Positions 38,165-47,721 of a DNA stretch of 64,000 bases are shown here, piece by piece. The DNA is from Ciona intestinalis (lineage: Eukaryota; Chordata; Ascidiacea; Phlebobranchia; Cionidae). The position numbers and the translations under genes are program-made. Each line of letters starts with the position of its first letter. Position 1 is the stretch's first letter. A model generated the notes under the pieces. The model did not search any database and was not told where the DNA came from. It worked only from the letters and a program-made list of their open reading frames with translations. The stretch lies in contig NC_020173.2 in assembly GCF_000224145.3 (NCBI RefSeq), forward strand, positions 4,351,001-4,415,000, read 5' to 3'.

Positions 38165-38713
38165 TGCAATGGACTTAAAAAACGTTCTTCCATTTTACCA
38201 CTTAAAAACACCAGTCAAAACACCATTTATGGTTACTAAATTGGATTCCATTCGTATTTTATTCAAAACACGAATAACAGAATTTTTAAATGCATTTCAG
38301 TAAATTTGCCAATTGGATGTGTTATTTTATTTTAAGTATAGTATAGGGGTGGGGGAAAACGGTACAGCTTTAGCATATAATTTACAAAAATCCTGATTAT
38401 GTTTTAAACAATTAGCAACCATCTAGGAGAAAATAGAATAAAAGGTGTCCCATCTCCCCCCTACTTTGTTATATATATTATAAATAACGCTTTTCTAATT
38501 TTTGAATGCAGTTTTCAATTCTTTGGTATGTACATAGGGAAATACCCATTAGCGCAACGAGAGTTTCAGATTTTCACTTCAGTTATTCTAATTGAACAGT
38601 GAAACCTACTATGGTGAAACCATAAGAGTCCACACATAGATTACATTGCAGCTAGATGTATATACTGTTTATGGTTTCTGTTAGCGCATATTAGTTGTTT
38701 TTGTTTGGATAAA
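38165..38713. other. Intergenic DNA with a deleted MITE
   Basis: A shortened MITE lies at 38338-38466. The remainder includes the presumed promoter of the gene at 38714. Confidence 0.45.
38338..38466. mobile_element. MITE, internally deleted
   Basis: Both ends are present, but the central TTATAATTCTTTGAATG segment is missing. Confidence 0.75.
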
Positions 38714-40225
38714 ATGACCTGGACGGATTTAGCCTTTTTCTTTATTATTGTAATTCTAGTTTTAGCCCTTTGTCTCATATTTCATTTTATTGTGGTAAGG
38801 TAAGAAAAGCATTATTATTTATCGCCGTTTACAAGTATATAGTTAAAGATTGTACTTCAGGGGTTTCGGAGCTATCGAAAGAAAATTGAACGCTGCATTA
38901 AATGACTTCGTCGACTCGTTTGTTCTTAGAACAGAAAATGAAATTGAGAAAGATATGAAAGCTATCTTGTCGCTTGTTCAAGAAGCAATTGAACCCAATA
39001 TTACAGTCGATTTGCATCGAGTACGACGAAAACTTTGGGAAGCGTATATTGAGGTATCTATATAGTATGATATATAGTAGGTTGGAGAAAGATGGGACAT
39101 CTTTTCATTCTTTTTTCTCGTCCCATTTGGTAGTAATCAAAGAACATTCAAAGAATTATAAAACCGTATTCTCACGACTCCCATAGACCGTTGTCAATTG
39201 TTTAAAATGCGGTCAGGATATTTGGACATTAACTGCTAAAAATCTTCTCCCACAGTACTATATCCAATACATAGCGTATACGGTATATACACAATCAGTA
39301 TAAGCGACTATAGGTGGGCGGTGACGTATTGTATAAACACCGATGTATTCATGAAATACTGTGACTCACGGTTCGCAGAAACAAACAACATAAAACGGTC
39401 TTGGAAATTTGGTAAATGTTAATATAGAGACATTTTAGCCGCTTTGAAACAGTTTTCACTTTTCACATAATTTGTCACGAAAGCACTGTATTACAGATTT
39501 CTCTTACCGACGTGGTCACTTCTGAAACTTCAAATATGAAGGAAAGTTGCACGAAAGTTCTTCGTTCGACTTCCAAGATCATTAACAAATGTCTTATTAA
39601 AAATGATTGTGCTACAGCTTTAAGAGAAATTAATGGAATTGTCGCAAAGTTCGACTATGAAACTCAGCATGTAACCCGGGTTTCGAGACATGACTTCAGT
39701 TTTGCCGATAAATTTAAAGCGGATATTTCAGATATAATGAAACCACCAGAACCACCACAGCAACGTCCATTGGCAATTACTCAGTCTTCCGGTCAAGAAA
39801 CACTAACCTCTAATAAGGAACTAAATACTTTATTAAAACGAATCAAAAACCGACCTTATACTATTTACAAAACTAAAGGTGAACTGCGCCGTGTTGTACT
39901 AAAGGTATTGACAAATGTAAAGGATTTGATTCAATTGGGTGAGGTGTACGATTTGGAAAAGCTGACATATACCTTGCCTGAAATCAGCCACGCGGTGTTT
40001 GAAAAAATGCACAAGCCGGAGAATCAAGCATACCATGACCGATTCCATGCAACTTATGTCTTTGCAGTGTCAACTTTTCGAGTTGTAAAGTGCTTTCTGG
40101 GTGACAGGATGAAAGTTTTAGCGATGATAGGCATCGATAACATTGCATTGAACTTTGATGAAGAAGCCGGAGTTCCACTTGAATTATTTCAGGTTCTGGA
40201 ACAACGACTGTTGGAATCTGTATAA
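38714..40225 (+). CDS. Membrane-anchored two-module protein, family copy C
   Basis: Three exons, 38714-38799, 38861-39053 and 39497-40225, give 335 aa. Exon 1 is a hydrophobic anchor (LAFFFIIVILVLALCLIF). Two copies of the helical module follow. Module 1 (about residues 32-145) reads LNAALNDFV, ILSLVQEAIEPNITVDLHRV, RRKLWEAYIE, and then SKIINKCLIKNDCATALREI. Module 2 (about residues 205-325) reads LNTLLKRIKNR, LRRVVLKVLTNVKDLIQLGE, YDLEKL, and then RVVKCFLGDRMKVLAMIGID. A proline-rich linker (KPPEPPQQRP) separates them. Copies A and B have one module each, so this is an internal duplication. A MITE fills most of intron 2. No known domain was recognised. Confidence 0.75.
39076..39260. mobile_element. 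MITE in intron 2 of family copy C
   Basis: TAGTAGGTTGGAGAAAGATG to CTCCCACAGTACTATA. Confidence 0.8.
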
Positions 40226-40713
40226 GACCCAATTTCGGATAATTTTTTTGTATCTTTTGTATTGCGATTTTTAGAAATTTGTGCACACACACACAAGTGG
40301 TTTTTATCAAGTTTTTTCCATGTGGTTTCTACACAGTTCGTAAGAAAAATATTAGCATTGTAAATAATCCCGTTCTTTGCGAAATTGTGATTTTTTAGTT
40401 GGCATATAAACCAGCTAAACTTACAGTATATGAATATTAAACATGCTTTGATTACTGCACGGTATCCACGTCGCTTAACATTTGTGTAATTGCTTCCGCA
40501 TGTAACGCAGCGAAGTCTCTACCTTTTCCCTGCAGCTGCTTGATTACGGCGTGTTCGGCGCTTTCTGCAATTTAATAATGAAAGAGTGCTGTTAGTTAGA
40601 ACCACCAGTATTCGCTGTACTGTTGCTCTGTGTATAGTGTTGCTTTGTTATTTGTGTTTACGTGCATTATATCTTCGCTCAGTTGACATGTAAGTTCTAC
40701 TTTATTTATTGTA

Positions 40714-40896
40714 TTGTAGGGTAAAATGAAATACCTTTAGCACATAGTCATAGAATCTCATATTTCCTTATAGTGTTTTGAACAATTAACAACGACATTT
40801 TGGAGTCGCTGGGCTATCTAGCTACAGTTATATAATTCTGTAAATATTTACTGTTTACTACCAAATGGGACGAAATAGAAGAATAAAAACATGTAT
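40714..40896. mobile_element. MITE (TACTGTGGGGT subfamily)
   Basis: Family interior AACAATTAACAACGACATTT and CTACCAAATGGGACGA; the right end is diverged. Confidence 0.7.
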
Positions 40897-41105
40897 ACTA
40901 ACGTTTATAATTTATTGTATCGCTTCGGTTTAATTTAACTATATATGTTTATACTCTAGTAATAAAAGCTTAGTAGACTGCCAGAGCTTGCCCGACGATT
41001 GGCTGTTAAAACTGAGTCCTGGATCAAAGTACAATTACGAAGTCTCTATGATCCTCGAAACCCAACTGTGTGAAAACCTAGCATATTATACTTGTCTCGT
41101 TATGT

Positions 41106-41303
41106 ATAGTAGGGTGGGGGAAGATGGGGCACCTTTGGCACAGAATACCCAAATATCCAGATCGTATTTTAAGAAATTAACAACGGTCTACGGGAGTCGT
41201 GAAGATACGGTTTTATAATTCTTTGAATTTTCTTTGTTTACTACCAAATGTGACGAAAAAATAGAATGATACAAGGGGTCCCATCTTTCCCCACCATGCT
41301 ATA
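41106..41303. mobile_element. MITE
   Basis: TAGTAGGGTGGGGGAAGATG to TTCCCCACCATGCTATA, just upstream of the peroxidase relic. Confidence 0.85.
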
Positions 41304-41322
41304 TATTCAGGTCTCGTAACAG

Positions 41323-41519
41323 AGATTGCAATCACGCCACCAACACATACTGGGGAGCTGCAAACAACCCATTCGTGAGATGGCTACCTGCAAAATACGA
41401 GAACGGGTTCAGTACAGCTATTGGTTGGGAGTCAGATCGGTTGTAAAATGAACATCGCCTACCCTTGGTTAGCGAAGTCTCTAATGACGCAATGAACACA
41501 TCCAATAACCGAGTGACTG
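41323..41519 (+). pseudogene. Animal heme-peroxidase exon relic
   Basis: The frame gives DCNHATNTYWGAANNPFVRW, LPAKYENGFSTAIGWESDRL, then a TAA at 41444-41446, and continues in the same frame with NEHRLPLVSEVSN. This is the N-terminal part of an animal heme peroxidase (thyroid or eosinophil peroxidase type: CNN..P.WG.A, RWLP..YE.G, LP..R.VSN). Splice signals at both edges (AACAG| and |GTAAGT) survive. No further peroxidase exons were found on either side, and a MITE ends about 20 bp upstream. The in-frame stop and the isolation both argue for a relic. An intact paralogue presumably exists elsewhere in the genome. Confidence 0.8.
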
Positions 41520-42247
41520 GTAAGTTAACCACGTGGATTAAACACTGTTAAGGCTTTAGATATTGGAAAAAATGAACGTATACTTGTATGCTCTCTCATC
41601 CGCACCACTTTAGAGGGAATATATTTGGCATGTCAGACGTTCTACGGATATAGTAGGGTGGGGGAAGATGGGACACCTTTTCATTTCATTTTCTCGTCCC
41701 ATTTTGTAGTAAACAAAGAACATTCAAAGAATTATAAAACCGTATCCTCACGACTCCCATAGACCGTTGTTGATTGTTGAAAACTCCATTCGGATATTTT
41801 TATATTATGTGCTAAAGCTGTCCCATCTTCCCCCACCCTACTATATAAAATTATCTAAAAATTCTTTGTTTACCACCAAATGGGACGAGAAGAGAGAATA
41901 AAAACATGTTCCGTCTTACCCCGCCCTACTATATATACGTATAATGCATTTGGGATAAACATATAATGGTTCACTACTAATTTGAATCACTCATTTTCTG
42001 TACAGGCAGTTTCGAAATAACCACATAATATATTTGCCAGTAATTTATTACTAAAGCAGGGCATTGGTTGTAAATTTACTAACAGTTATTTCGACATGAC
42101 TAACAAAATCAATTACTGTATATTTAAAAATCGGCACCAACAAAGTTGGATTTTCGTACAAAACAGCGTGATAGAAAAAGCATACAGTCCATGCATTGGC
42201 AGAAGAGTCCAGAAATACTGCATATTGGTAACGGTCGGTGTTTGATG
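41520..42247. other. Intergenic DNA with one MITE and a second MITE end
   Basis: A MITE lies at 41650-41845, followed directly by a partial copy to about 41938. No coding exon was seen in the rest. Confidence 0.45.
41650..41938. mobile_element. MITE followed by a partial MITE
   Basis: The complete copy spans 41650-41845. A right-half copy of the other subfamily (GTTTACCACCAAATGGGACG to CCGCCCTACTATATA) follows to 41938. Confidence 0.8.
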
Positions 42248-42439
42248 TTATAGCTCGTCGTGGGAACGGATCTTTCCTGCTGGCCGCTTGTAGGCGCCAA
42301 AGAGGTGGAAAGCATTGTTAGCTCGACCGCGCACTATTATGATGAAGGGGTGGTCAACGTATACGACAGGACGATCAAGGGCTGGTGTTTGGTTGGCGTC
42401 TGCTCGCTCCTGGGGTACAGCTCCTCCGTTTTCTTCGAC
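42248..42439 (-). CDS. Alternative or orphan serpin reactive-loop exon ending in HDEL
   Basis: On the minus strand, acceptor AACAG| at 42440 is followed by 63 codons and TAA. It starts VEENGGAVPQER, has the serpin anchor VDHPFIIIVRGRANNAFHLF and ends KIRSHDEL. The acceptor is phase 0, the same as the terminal exon of the adjacent serpin B, whose exon 6 ends in phase 0. It could therefore be an alternative last exon of that gene, 157 bp beyond the normal one. The hinge lacks the Ala/Thr run needed for loop insertion, so this form would be expected to be non-inhibitory. HDEL is a classical ER-retrieval signal, as in Drosophila Spn42Da and the RDEL of HSP47. It may instead be the remnant of a third serpin. 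Confidence 0.7.
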   Translation of the reverse strand, partial: VEENGGAVPQERADANQTPALDRPVVYVDHPFIIIVRGRANNAFHLFGAYKRPAGKIRSHDEL

Positions 42440-42595
42440 CTGTTACACATCATAACGTCTTATACGTTGTGTTTTATTACAGGCGAGTGAATGTGGCAAA
42501 AACACGTGAATAGCAAACTCAAGGCAAGCAAGGCAGAAGTGCGGAAAAAGAACAATGAGAAACCGGTAGAAACCGGTTCAAAGTGGAAAAGTAGA

Positions 42596-45313
42596 TTAGA
42601 ATTCATCATGGTCGAGCAATGGGCCTTCCGGTCGTGACAAGCGTCCCATGAAAATAAGCAGCTCGCTCTGCCGGTGCCGAATCGCCCACAGAAAAGGGTG
42701 GTCGGCCACAAAGCTTGGGCGAGAGTTCAAGGAACGAGCTTGTATACGAACAGTGGTCGTGGCAGCTGCTTCGCTGCCTTGCTCGTCCACCTGAGCATGA
42801 AGTGAGCGGGTAAAGCATATACAATGCAGGTTAGTATATGCAGACTCAAATCCGGAGACATATTGGCGGCTATTTTCGATGCATTTGCCCAAAAAACACA
42901 TGCAAAGTGTGTTGACATGCATTAAATGTGATCAACAAGGACACGACTTACCTCCAAAACGGTCTTATGCACAATCTGGTCCACATTAAGGTCTTTGCTC
43001 TTCGAGATGCCGGTCAGATCACACGCTTGTCGGTCAAACAGATCGGTCACACCCATCTTCGGAAGAACCTCCTGCAACTGCAGCGTCTCTTCCAGCTTAA
43101 ACTTCGGGACAGAGAGCTAGTGGAAGGACAAAGCATTCAACGTAAGTATTTATATATCTCTTTGAATACAGTAGCGAAGATCAAATTAATTAAAACAGCG
43201 AAGCCAATAGAACTAGCAACAAAACAATAGATTTTAAACTCGTTGTGTGGGTAAAAATGACTCTAAGGCTGTATTTACCTAAATGAATTTAAGTTGTAGT
43301 TTTGAGAAGAGTGTTGGGGGGTCATCGTTCATAACATGGTAAATATATGAATGAATGAATGAATGAATGAACGTAACTTACTTTATCCTCGCGTGGCCGG
43401 AAAACGACAGTCGTTATAACACGGGTGTGCACCTCGCGCCAGCTTACGAGTTACCAAGTATCTTACTTTGTGGGTGATTATTTTTTTTTTTTGGATTTTT
43501 TTTCCATTTTTATGTATGGCTGATAATTTGGACAACCCATTAGTGACCACTGGGTTGGAGCAATTGCCGTTAAGTGTCTTGCTCAAGGACACATACGCCC
43601 ACAATGGTAGCAGCGACGAACCTTGAACCCATTACCTTTGGGGTAGAGACAGGCGCGCTAACCACTACGCCACGGCGCCAGACCTATATCTTTGGTAAAA
43701 TGACTCTAAGGCTGTATTTACTTAAATGAATTTAAGTTGTAGTTTGGAGAAGAGTGTTGGGGGCATCGTTTATAACGTGGTAAATATATCTTTTGTAAAA
43801 GTCTTTTAAAAATGAAATAACAGGTCACTTACATCAACAGACTTGTATTTGAGGGCGGACAACCAATTTGTAAGGTTGGCGTGGTTCAAGTTGGCTTCAA
43901 CCTTAGCAAGGTCAAAGTTTTCGGGCATAAGGAGGACCATGCTGTAATCTTTCCCCGCATAATCCATCTCAAGGACTTGTAATGTAAGTTCGCTGATGTA
44001 CGCGTATTTGAAATGACCTAAAATGCATAAATGAGGTTTTAAAATGGTATTTCGGAGGGCAAAGGCGAATATTTCGCATTGAAATGCGCGTACAATGCAT
44101 TAGCATTGGGATATATATAATTTAAAAAGAAATATCTAAAAGAATTAAAACGTGCACAGGCCTACCTCTTTGGAACATGAACGGTGTTTCGACGATTTTG
44201 TAATGGGAAACGTAGAATGCCCTTCGCTCAGTCTGCATTTCGTTAAACTTGGAGTGCCAGTCCCCGCGAAAGTAAACAGCGTTTGCCACGATCAGGGCAG
44301 TGTTAGAGTCCACAGCGTCATCCTGCAGCATATTTGATATTTTTCCATTTGTAGCGTCAGATGCCCAGTCGTTGATCTGTTTCACGGCATTGCTTGGCGT
44401 TTTGAAGTCAACCTGGGAAAAAAATAACATTAAAATAGGTCAAGAAATTGTAAGGAGAAATATATTACGTTTGGGGAAGATGGTGCATGCTTTCATTATC
44501 TTTAATCGTCCCCGTTTGGTAGTAAAAAAAATATTTACAAAATAATTTAGCCGTATTCTCAAGACTCCTAAAGATCGTTGTTAATTGTTAAGAACACGCT
44601 TAGGAAATGTAGGATTTTTAATTAAACAACTTACATTTTCGAGTTTTGCACCGTAGACAGTCAGCGCGTTTTTGTAATCTTCCAGAACTTTCCTCTTCTT
44701 GTCAGCGAACACCCGATTGGACGATTTTACGGTGACGTTGTCCGACGCCTGAAGAGAAAAACACGATTAGCGGTTTAGAAAGAAAAACTCGCACTTTTTC
44801 TGTGCAAAAAATTCTCGCCTTTGCTGCGATCACGAAAGTCGGTCTTTTATCGACAACCGTTGTTACAATAAATAAAAAAATCGGTTACATACTTCACTGA
44901 CATGCAAATGTGGTTGTTTTACTTACCTTATCAAAAAGCAATCCGTGCAGTTCACCAAAAGCAGAATGAAATCTGCCGTCTTCGATTTTACTGAACATAA
45001 AGGCGTCGTCTATTTGTTTTGCTGTTTTGCCTTTCGCTCCTAAATGCGTCATCGCGAGTGCTAAACCACAAAAATTCAAACATTAGGTAACATACAGACA
45101 TGCTGGCTACAAAACAGTTAACATACCTGCAGAGATACTGACGGGCGAGAACATAACGTTTTTCATCGGATCACCCTCAATCAGATTCTTGTACAAATTC
45201 AACGTGAATTCAATGTTGGCTTCTGATAGCTTTTCAACATGCTCGCTCGTGTCAATTATCTTTGCATTTGCGTCCAAAACCAAAAGCATAACAATCGCAT
45301 ACAAGAACTGCAT
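42596..45313 (-). CDS. Secreted serpin B, predicted P1 Arg, HDEF C-terminus
   Basis: Seven exons: 45313-45127, 45060-44927, 44748-44635, 44412-44166, 44017-43833, 43116-42952 and 42790-42596 (408 aa). The exon sizes equal those of serpin A except the last, which is one codon shorter. The signal peptide is MQFLYAIVMLLVLDANA. The hinge EQGSEAAATT is preserved, so it should be inhibitory. Position 17 of the loop is Arg (codon 42736-42734) followed by Ser, the P1-P1' pair of antithrombin-like inhibitors, implying trypsin-like targets. An extra Arg lies at P5. The protein ends HDEF. Exons 1, 2, 5 and 6 are nearly identical to serpin A. Exons 3 and 4 and the loop are more diverged. A full-length SINE lies in intron 5. 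Confidence 0.93.
43345..43682 (-). mobile_element. Full-length tRNA-derived SINE with TTCA-repeat tail
   Basis: Read in reverse, it runs from GGCGCCGTGGCGTAGTGGTT (A box) through GGGTTCAAGGTTCGTCG (B box) and GAGCAAGACACTTAACGG to a TTCA microsatellite tail. It lies in serpin B intron 5 and is absent from serpin A. Confidence 0.88.
44460..44610. mobile_element. Decayed MITE in serpin B intron 3
   Basis: It carries TTTGGGGAAGATGGTGCATG, then TTTGGTAGTAAA and CTCAAGACTCCTAAAGATCG. The right end is lost. Confidence 0.6.
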
Positions 45314-45876
45314 GTTGAACGGTTCTAGTCGACAAGTGACTCTTGACAGATACGGCTCGAACCTTATCCTAACCCACAAAACCAGACGTACTAACGTGGA
45401 ATGCTAGTAGACACTAGATTGCCGGTAGTTTAAATAGCGAGACAGAAATCTCTAGAAAACAGACAGCGGCGAAGAAAAAGGCGATAAACAACAAACCACT
45501 GCGCCAGACGTGGCCTTTTTACGCCAGGCAAATTATTGGTACCCCAGTTTAAATTGCACGTTTACAGTTTGGTGAAAATTGTCCATCTTTTCCGTCAATA
45601 ACTCCGGTTTGTTTATTCTTGCATGGCGACGTGGGAGTTTTATGGAAACAACTAAACTACCCATTTAAACAAGCAAACGCGACCCTACGACCTACTTAGA
45701 AATCAAGGTTATGTAAATTGAAGTAGTAGTTCTGTGTACAACTTAATGACATTCAAAAATGACCTCCGATTGAGGTTGTTTAAAATCATGCATACAACAA
45801 TTCCAAGCAATGTCATTTGCAAAATAGTTAGTTATGCAATGACAGAAAAAATACTGTTTTTATTTGAAAAATTGGC
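45314..45876. other. Intergenic DNA between serpin B and TSEN54
   Basis: No repeat or coding exon was recognised. It should include the serpin B promoter and the TSEN54 3' end; a minus-strand AATAAA lies at 45859-45864. Confidence 0.45.
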
Positions 45877-47400
45877 TTAACCAAAAACATCAGTTGGTAT
45901 GTCAATGTTATCGAAGCCAAAAAATATTGGTTTTCCGTGTTCCATAATTGCGATTTTCACAGGAATGCCATCACTGACACAATTAACTGCACAAATTTCA
46001 GAAAATGTGGGAAGGTAATGTTGTGTCGCACTGATTATCACTCTCAAAAATGGTTGTCCAGGTTTAGTCCTTCGAAACGGTTTCACAGTGTCAGTTTGAA
46101 ACACATTAAACTTTATTTCATTCATTGTACTTTGCTTGACAGTTGAGGTTTGTACCTTAGCAGTTGAAAGTACATTTAATTGGTTAAGAATGCACTTTGT
46201 GGTATGTGCTTGATTAGGTTGATTAAGAGGTTTGACTTTTCCACTGTTCATTAATTTGTGAAGGTTCTTCATTTCTGTATCACGAGAATTAACTGCTTCT
46301 GCAACCATTGCCTTGTATTGGCTCCAATTGCTCGCCTTGCGGCAAATTTCTATATATCCAATGTGTTTTGGGTGCGAGTAGTCAGCAGCTGTAAATGTAT
46401 TAGTGGTTGTATCATCCCTTTTTATTCTTTCATGCCATATATTGGGCATAGTGTGTNCAGTAACATGTAATTCAAATGGTAATAATGTTATATCAGGGAA
46501 GGTTAGGGTAAGAGATTGAAATTTTGCAAAATTTGGAAAACTGCATTTGTGGGAATGACTTGGAGTAGTTTCTGTGTTTCGTACCATATTAGTGGTATTC
46601 GACTTCAAATCTGCTTGCCACCAGTGTCTATATTGACAATTATTAGCCATAGTTTTATGTAAATCGGATTTTGTAGCGAAGGTTTCAGACTCTTCAGTTT
46701 TCTTTTGTCGTTTTGTCTTATTTAAATCACTTTGGACTAAAGGATCCTCTTCTAAAGGATGTTTTTTGTCCAAAGTTTGTATGTTTTCGTGGTTTGTTTC
46801 AAATTTTTTTTCACATACACCAAGAGGTTTATTCGATAGAGCATTGTTTACATTAAGACTGTACCTTTGTACCCGATAGCCTACTCTACATAGGTATGCA
46901 TAAACTTGGTATTCATCTAATGTACATCGCAGTTTTTCGGGTACTGGACAGAGGAGGAGTGTATAGGCATCCTGCATAGACAGTTCTAAACCTTTGTAAC
47001 ACAGTTCAATGTCTCCAACATCTAAAAGAAAAAGGCATTCTTCGGGGAAGAGAGCTAAGAAACCCTTTTCATGCAAATGACTTTTTGTTTGCATGAATTT
47101 ACCCTGCTTTAAGATTTTTGCAACAGAATATTCCGGTAGCCACTCTGCTTTTCCTAGGTTTGCCAGCTTCCGCACTTTCCAAGAGGACAGAATTGTGTCT
47201 TTTGCATCATGGTAAGCCTGTAGTCTTGAAGTTTCTTGCACAGTACCCCCAAATTCAGAAAACTTGGCCCCACCTTTTACTGTTGGCAACGGAATAACAA
47301 AACCAGGTCTGTTTTCAAGAATGACCTTTGATTTAGTTACATCATCCTTATGAAACTTATCCAAAGTATCCAATCTGCCTTCTTCATCTGAGCAGTTCAT
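45877..47400 (-). CDS. Tsen54: tRNA-splicing endonuclease subunit Sen54
   Basis: One uninterrupted frame of 507 aa from the ATG at 47400 (human 526). The N-terminal domain carries the family signature: KAEWLPEYSVAKILKQGKFM, then FPEECLFLLDVGDIEL and ELSMQDAYTLLL. The C-terminal end PVKIAIMEHGKPIFFGF matches the conserved TSEN54 close. TSEN54 pairs with TSEN2 in the four-subunit nuclear endonuclease that excises introns from pre-tRNAs; it is structural, not catalytic. The middle (about residues 180-400) is low in similarity and Lys/Thr/Ser-rich, as usual. One assembly N at 46457 leaves one residue unknown. No introns interrupt it. A possible 17-nt coding mini-exon at 47465-47449 was considered and not adopted. 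Confidence 0.92.
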   Translation of the reverse strand: MNCSDEEGRLDTLDKFHKDDVTKSKVILENRPGFVIPLPTVKGGAKFSEFGGTVQETSRLQAYHDAKDTILSSWKVRKLANLGKAEWLPEYSVAKILKQGKFMQTKSHLHEKGFLALFPEECLFLLDVGDIELCYKGLELSMQDAYTLLLCPVPEKLRCTLDEYQVYAYLCRVGYRVQRYSLNVNNALSNKPLGVCEKKFETNHENIQTLDKKHPLEEDPLVQSDLNKTKRQKKTEESETFATKSDLHKTMANNCQYRHWWQADLKSNTTNMVRNTETTPSHSHKCSFPNFAKFQSLTLTFPDITLLPFELHVTXHTMPNIWHERIKRDDTTTNTFTAADYSHPKHIGYIEICRKASNWSQYKAMVAEAVNSRDTEMKNLHKLMNSGKVKPLNQPNQAHTTKCILNQLNVLSTAKVQTSTVKQSTMNEIKFNVFQTDTVKPFRRTKPGQPFLRVIISATQHYLPTFSEICAVNCVSDGIPVKIAIMEHGKPIFFGFDNIDIPTDVFG

Positions 47401-47721
47401 GCCTACACTGCCAAGCAACACCAGCTCCTACCCAGTATCTGAGTCTACCTAACAGTTATGTCCATTTTACTGTAAAATAAATGCAATTCATATACACCAA
47501 AATTCTGTTTCGCTAATACCAATTGTTTAATCATTCAACTCATGATATTTGCCAAAAAAGTTTAATTTCCGAACTTTTAAAACCAATCTAGCACAACAAG
47601 TATTAATAACTCGCTTTACAAATACAGAATTATTTCAGCAAACACAAAAATCATATATTTCTCAGGTACATAGTAATAAATATCCAAATTTAAACAGGAA
47701 CAATGTTGTTTTGAATTTCAG
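47401..47721. other. Short gap between UQCR10 and TSEN54
   Basis: About 320 bp separate the UQCR10 stop from the TSEN54 start on the same strand. No clear AATAAA was seen on the minus strand; a weaker ATTAAA lies near 47558-47563. Confidence 0.4.

Larger units (their letters stand above)
40226..41322. other. Intergenic DNA with two MITEs
   Basis: MITEs lie at 40714-40896 and 41106-41303. An isolated minus-strand open stretch at 40452-40565 has an acceptor and a stop but no partner exon, so it is not called. Confidence 0.45.

Noticed and set aside
36718-38700. Search for extra reactive-loop exons after serpin A
   Set aside because: No second DHPF-type anchor was found downstream of serpin A; the interval is mostly MITEs and the broken module gene.
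40452-40565. Minus-strand open stretch with acceptor and stop (..EHAVIKQLQGKGRDFAALH..)
   Set aside because: It reads like a terminal exon, but no upstream partner exon or family match was found. It may be a relic or chance.
40980-41090. Possible upstream peroxidase exon
   Set aside because: No frame gave peroxidase similarity, and stops interrupt all readings.
42260-42490. Plus-strand 76-codon frame
   Set aside because: It is antisense to the serpin HDEL exon, which has clear family evidence.
47449-47465. 17-nt mini-exon (MDITV) extending TSEN54
   Set aside because: The phase fits, but the implied intron would be only 41 nt. The ATG at 47400 suffices without it.
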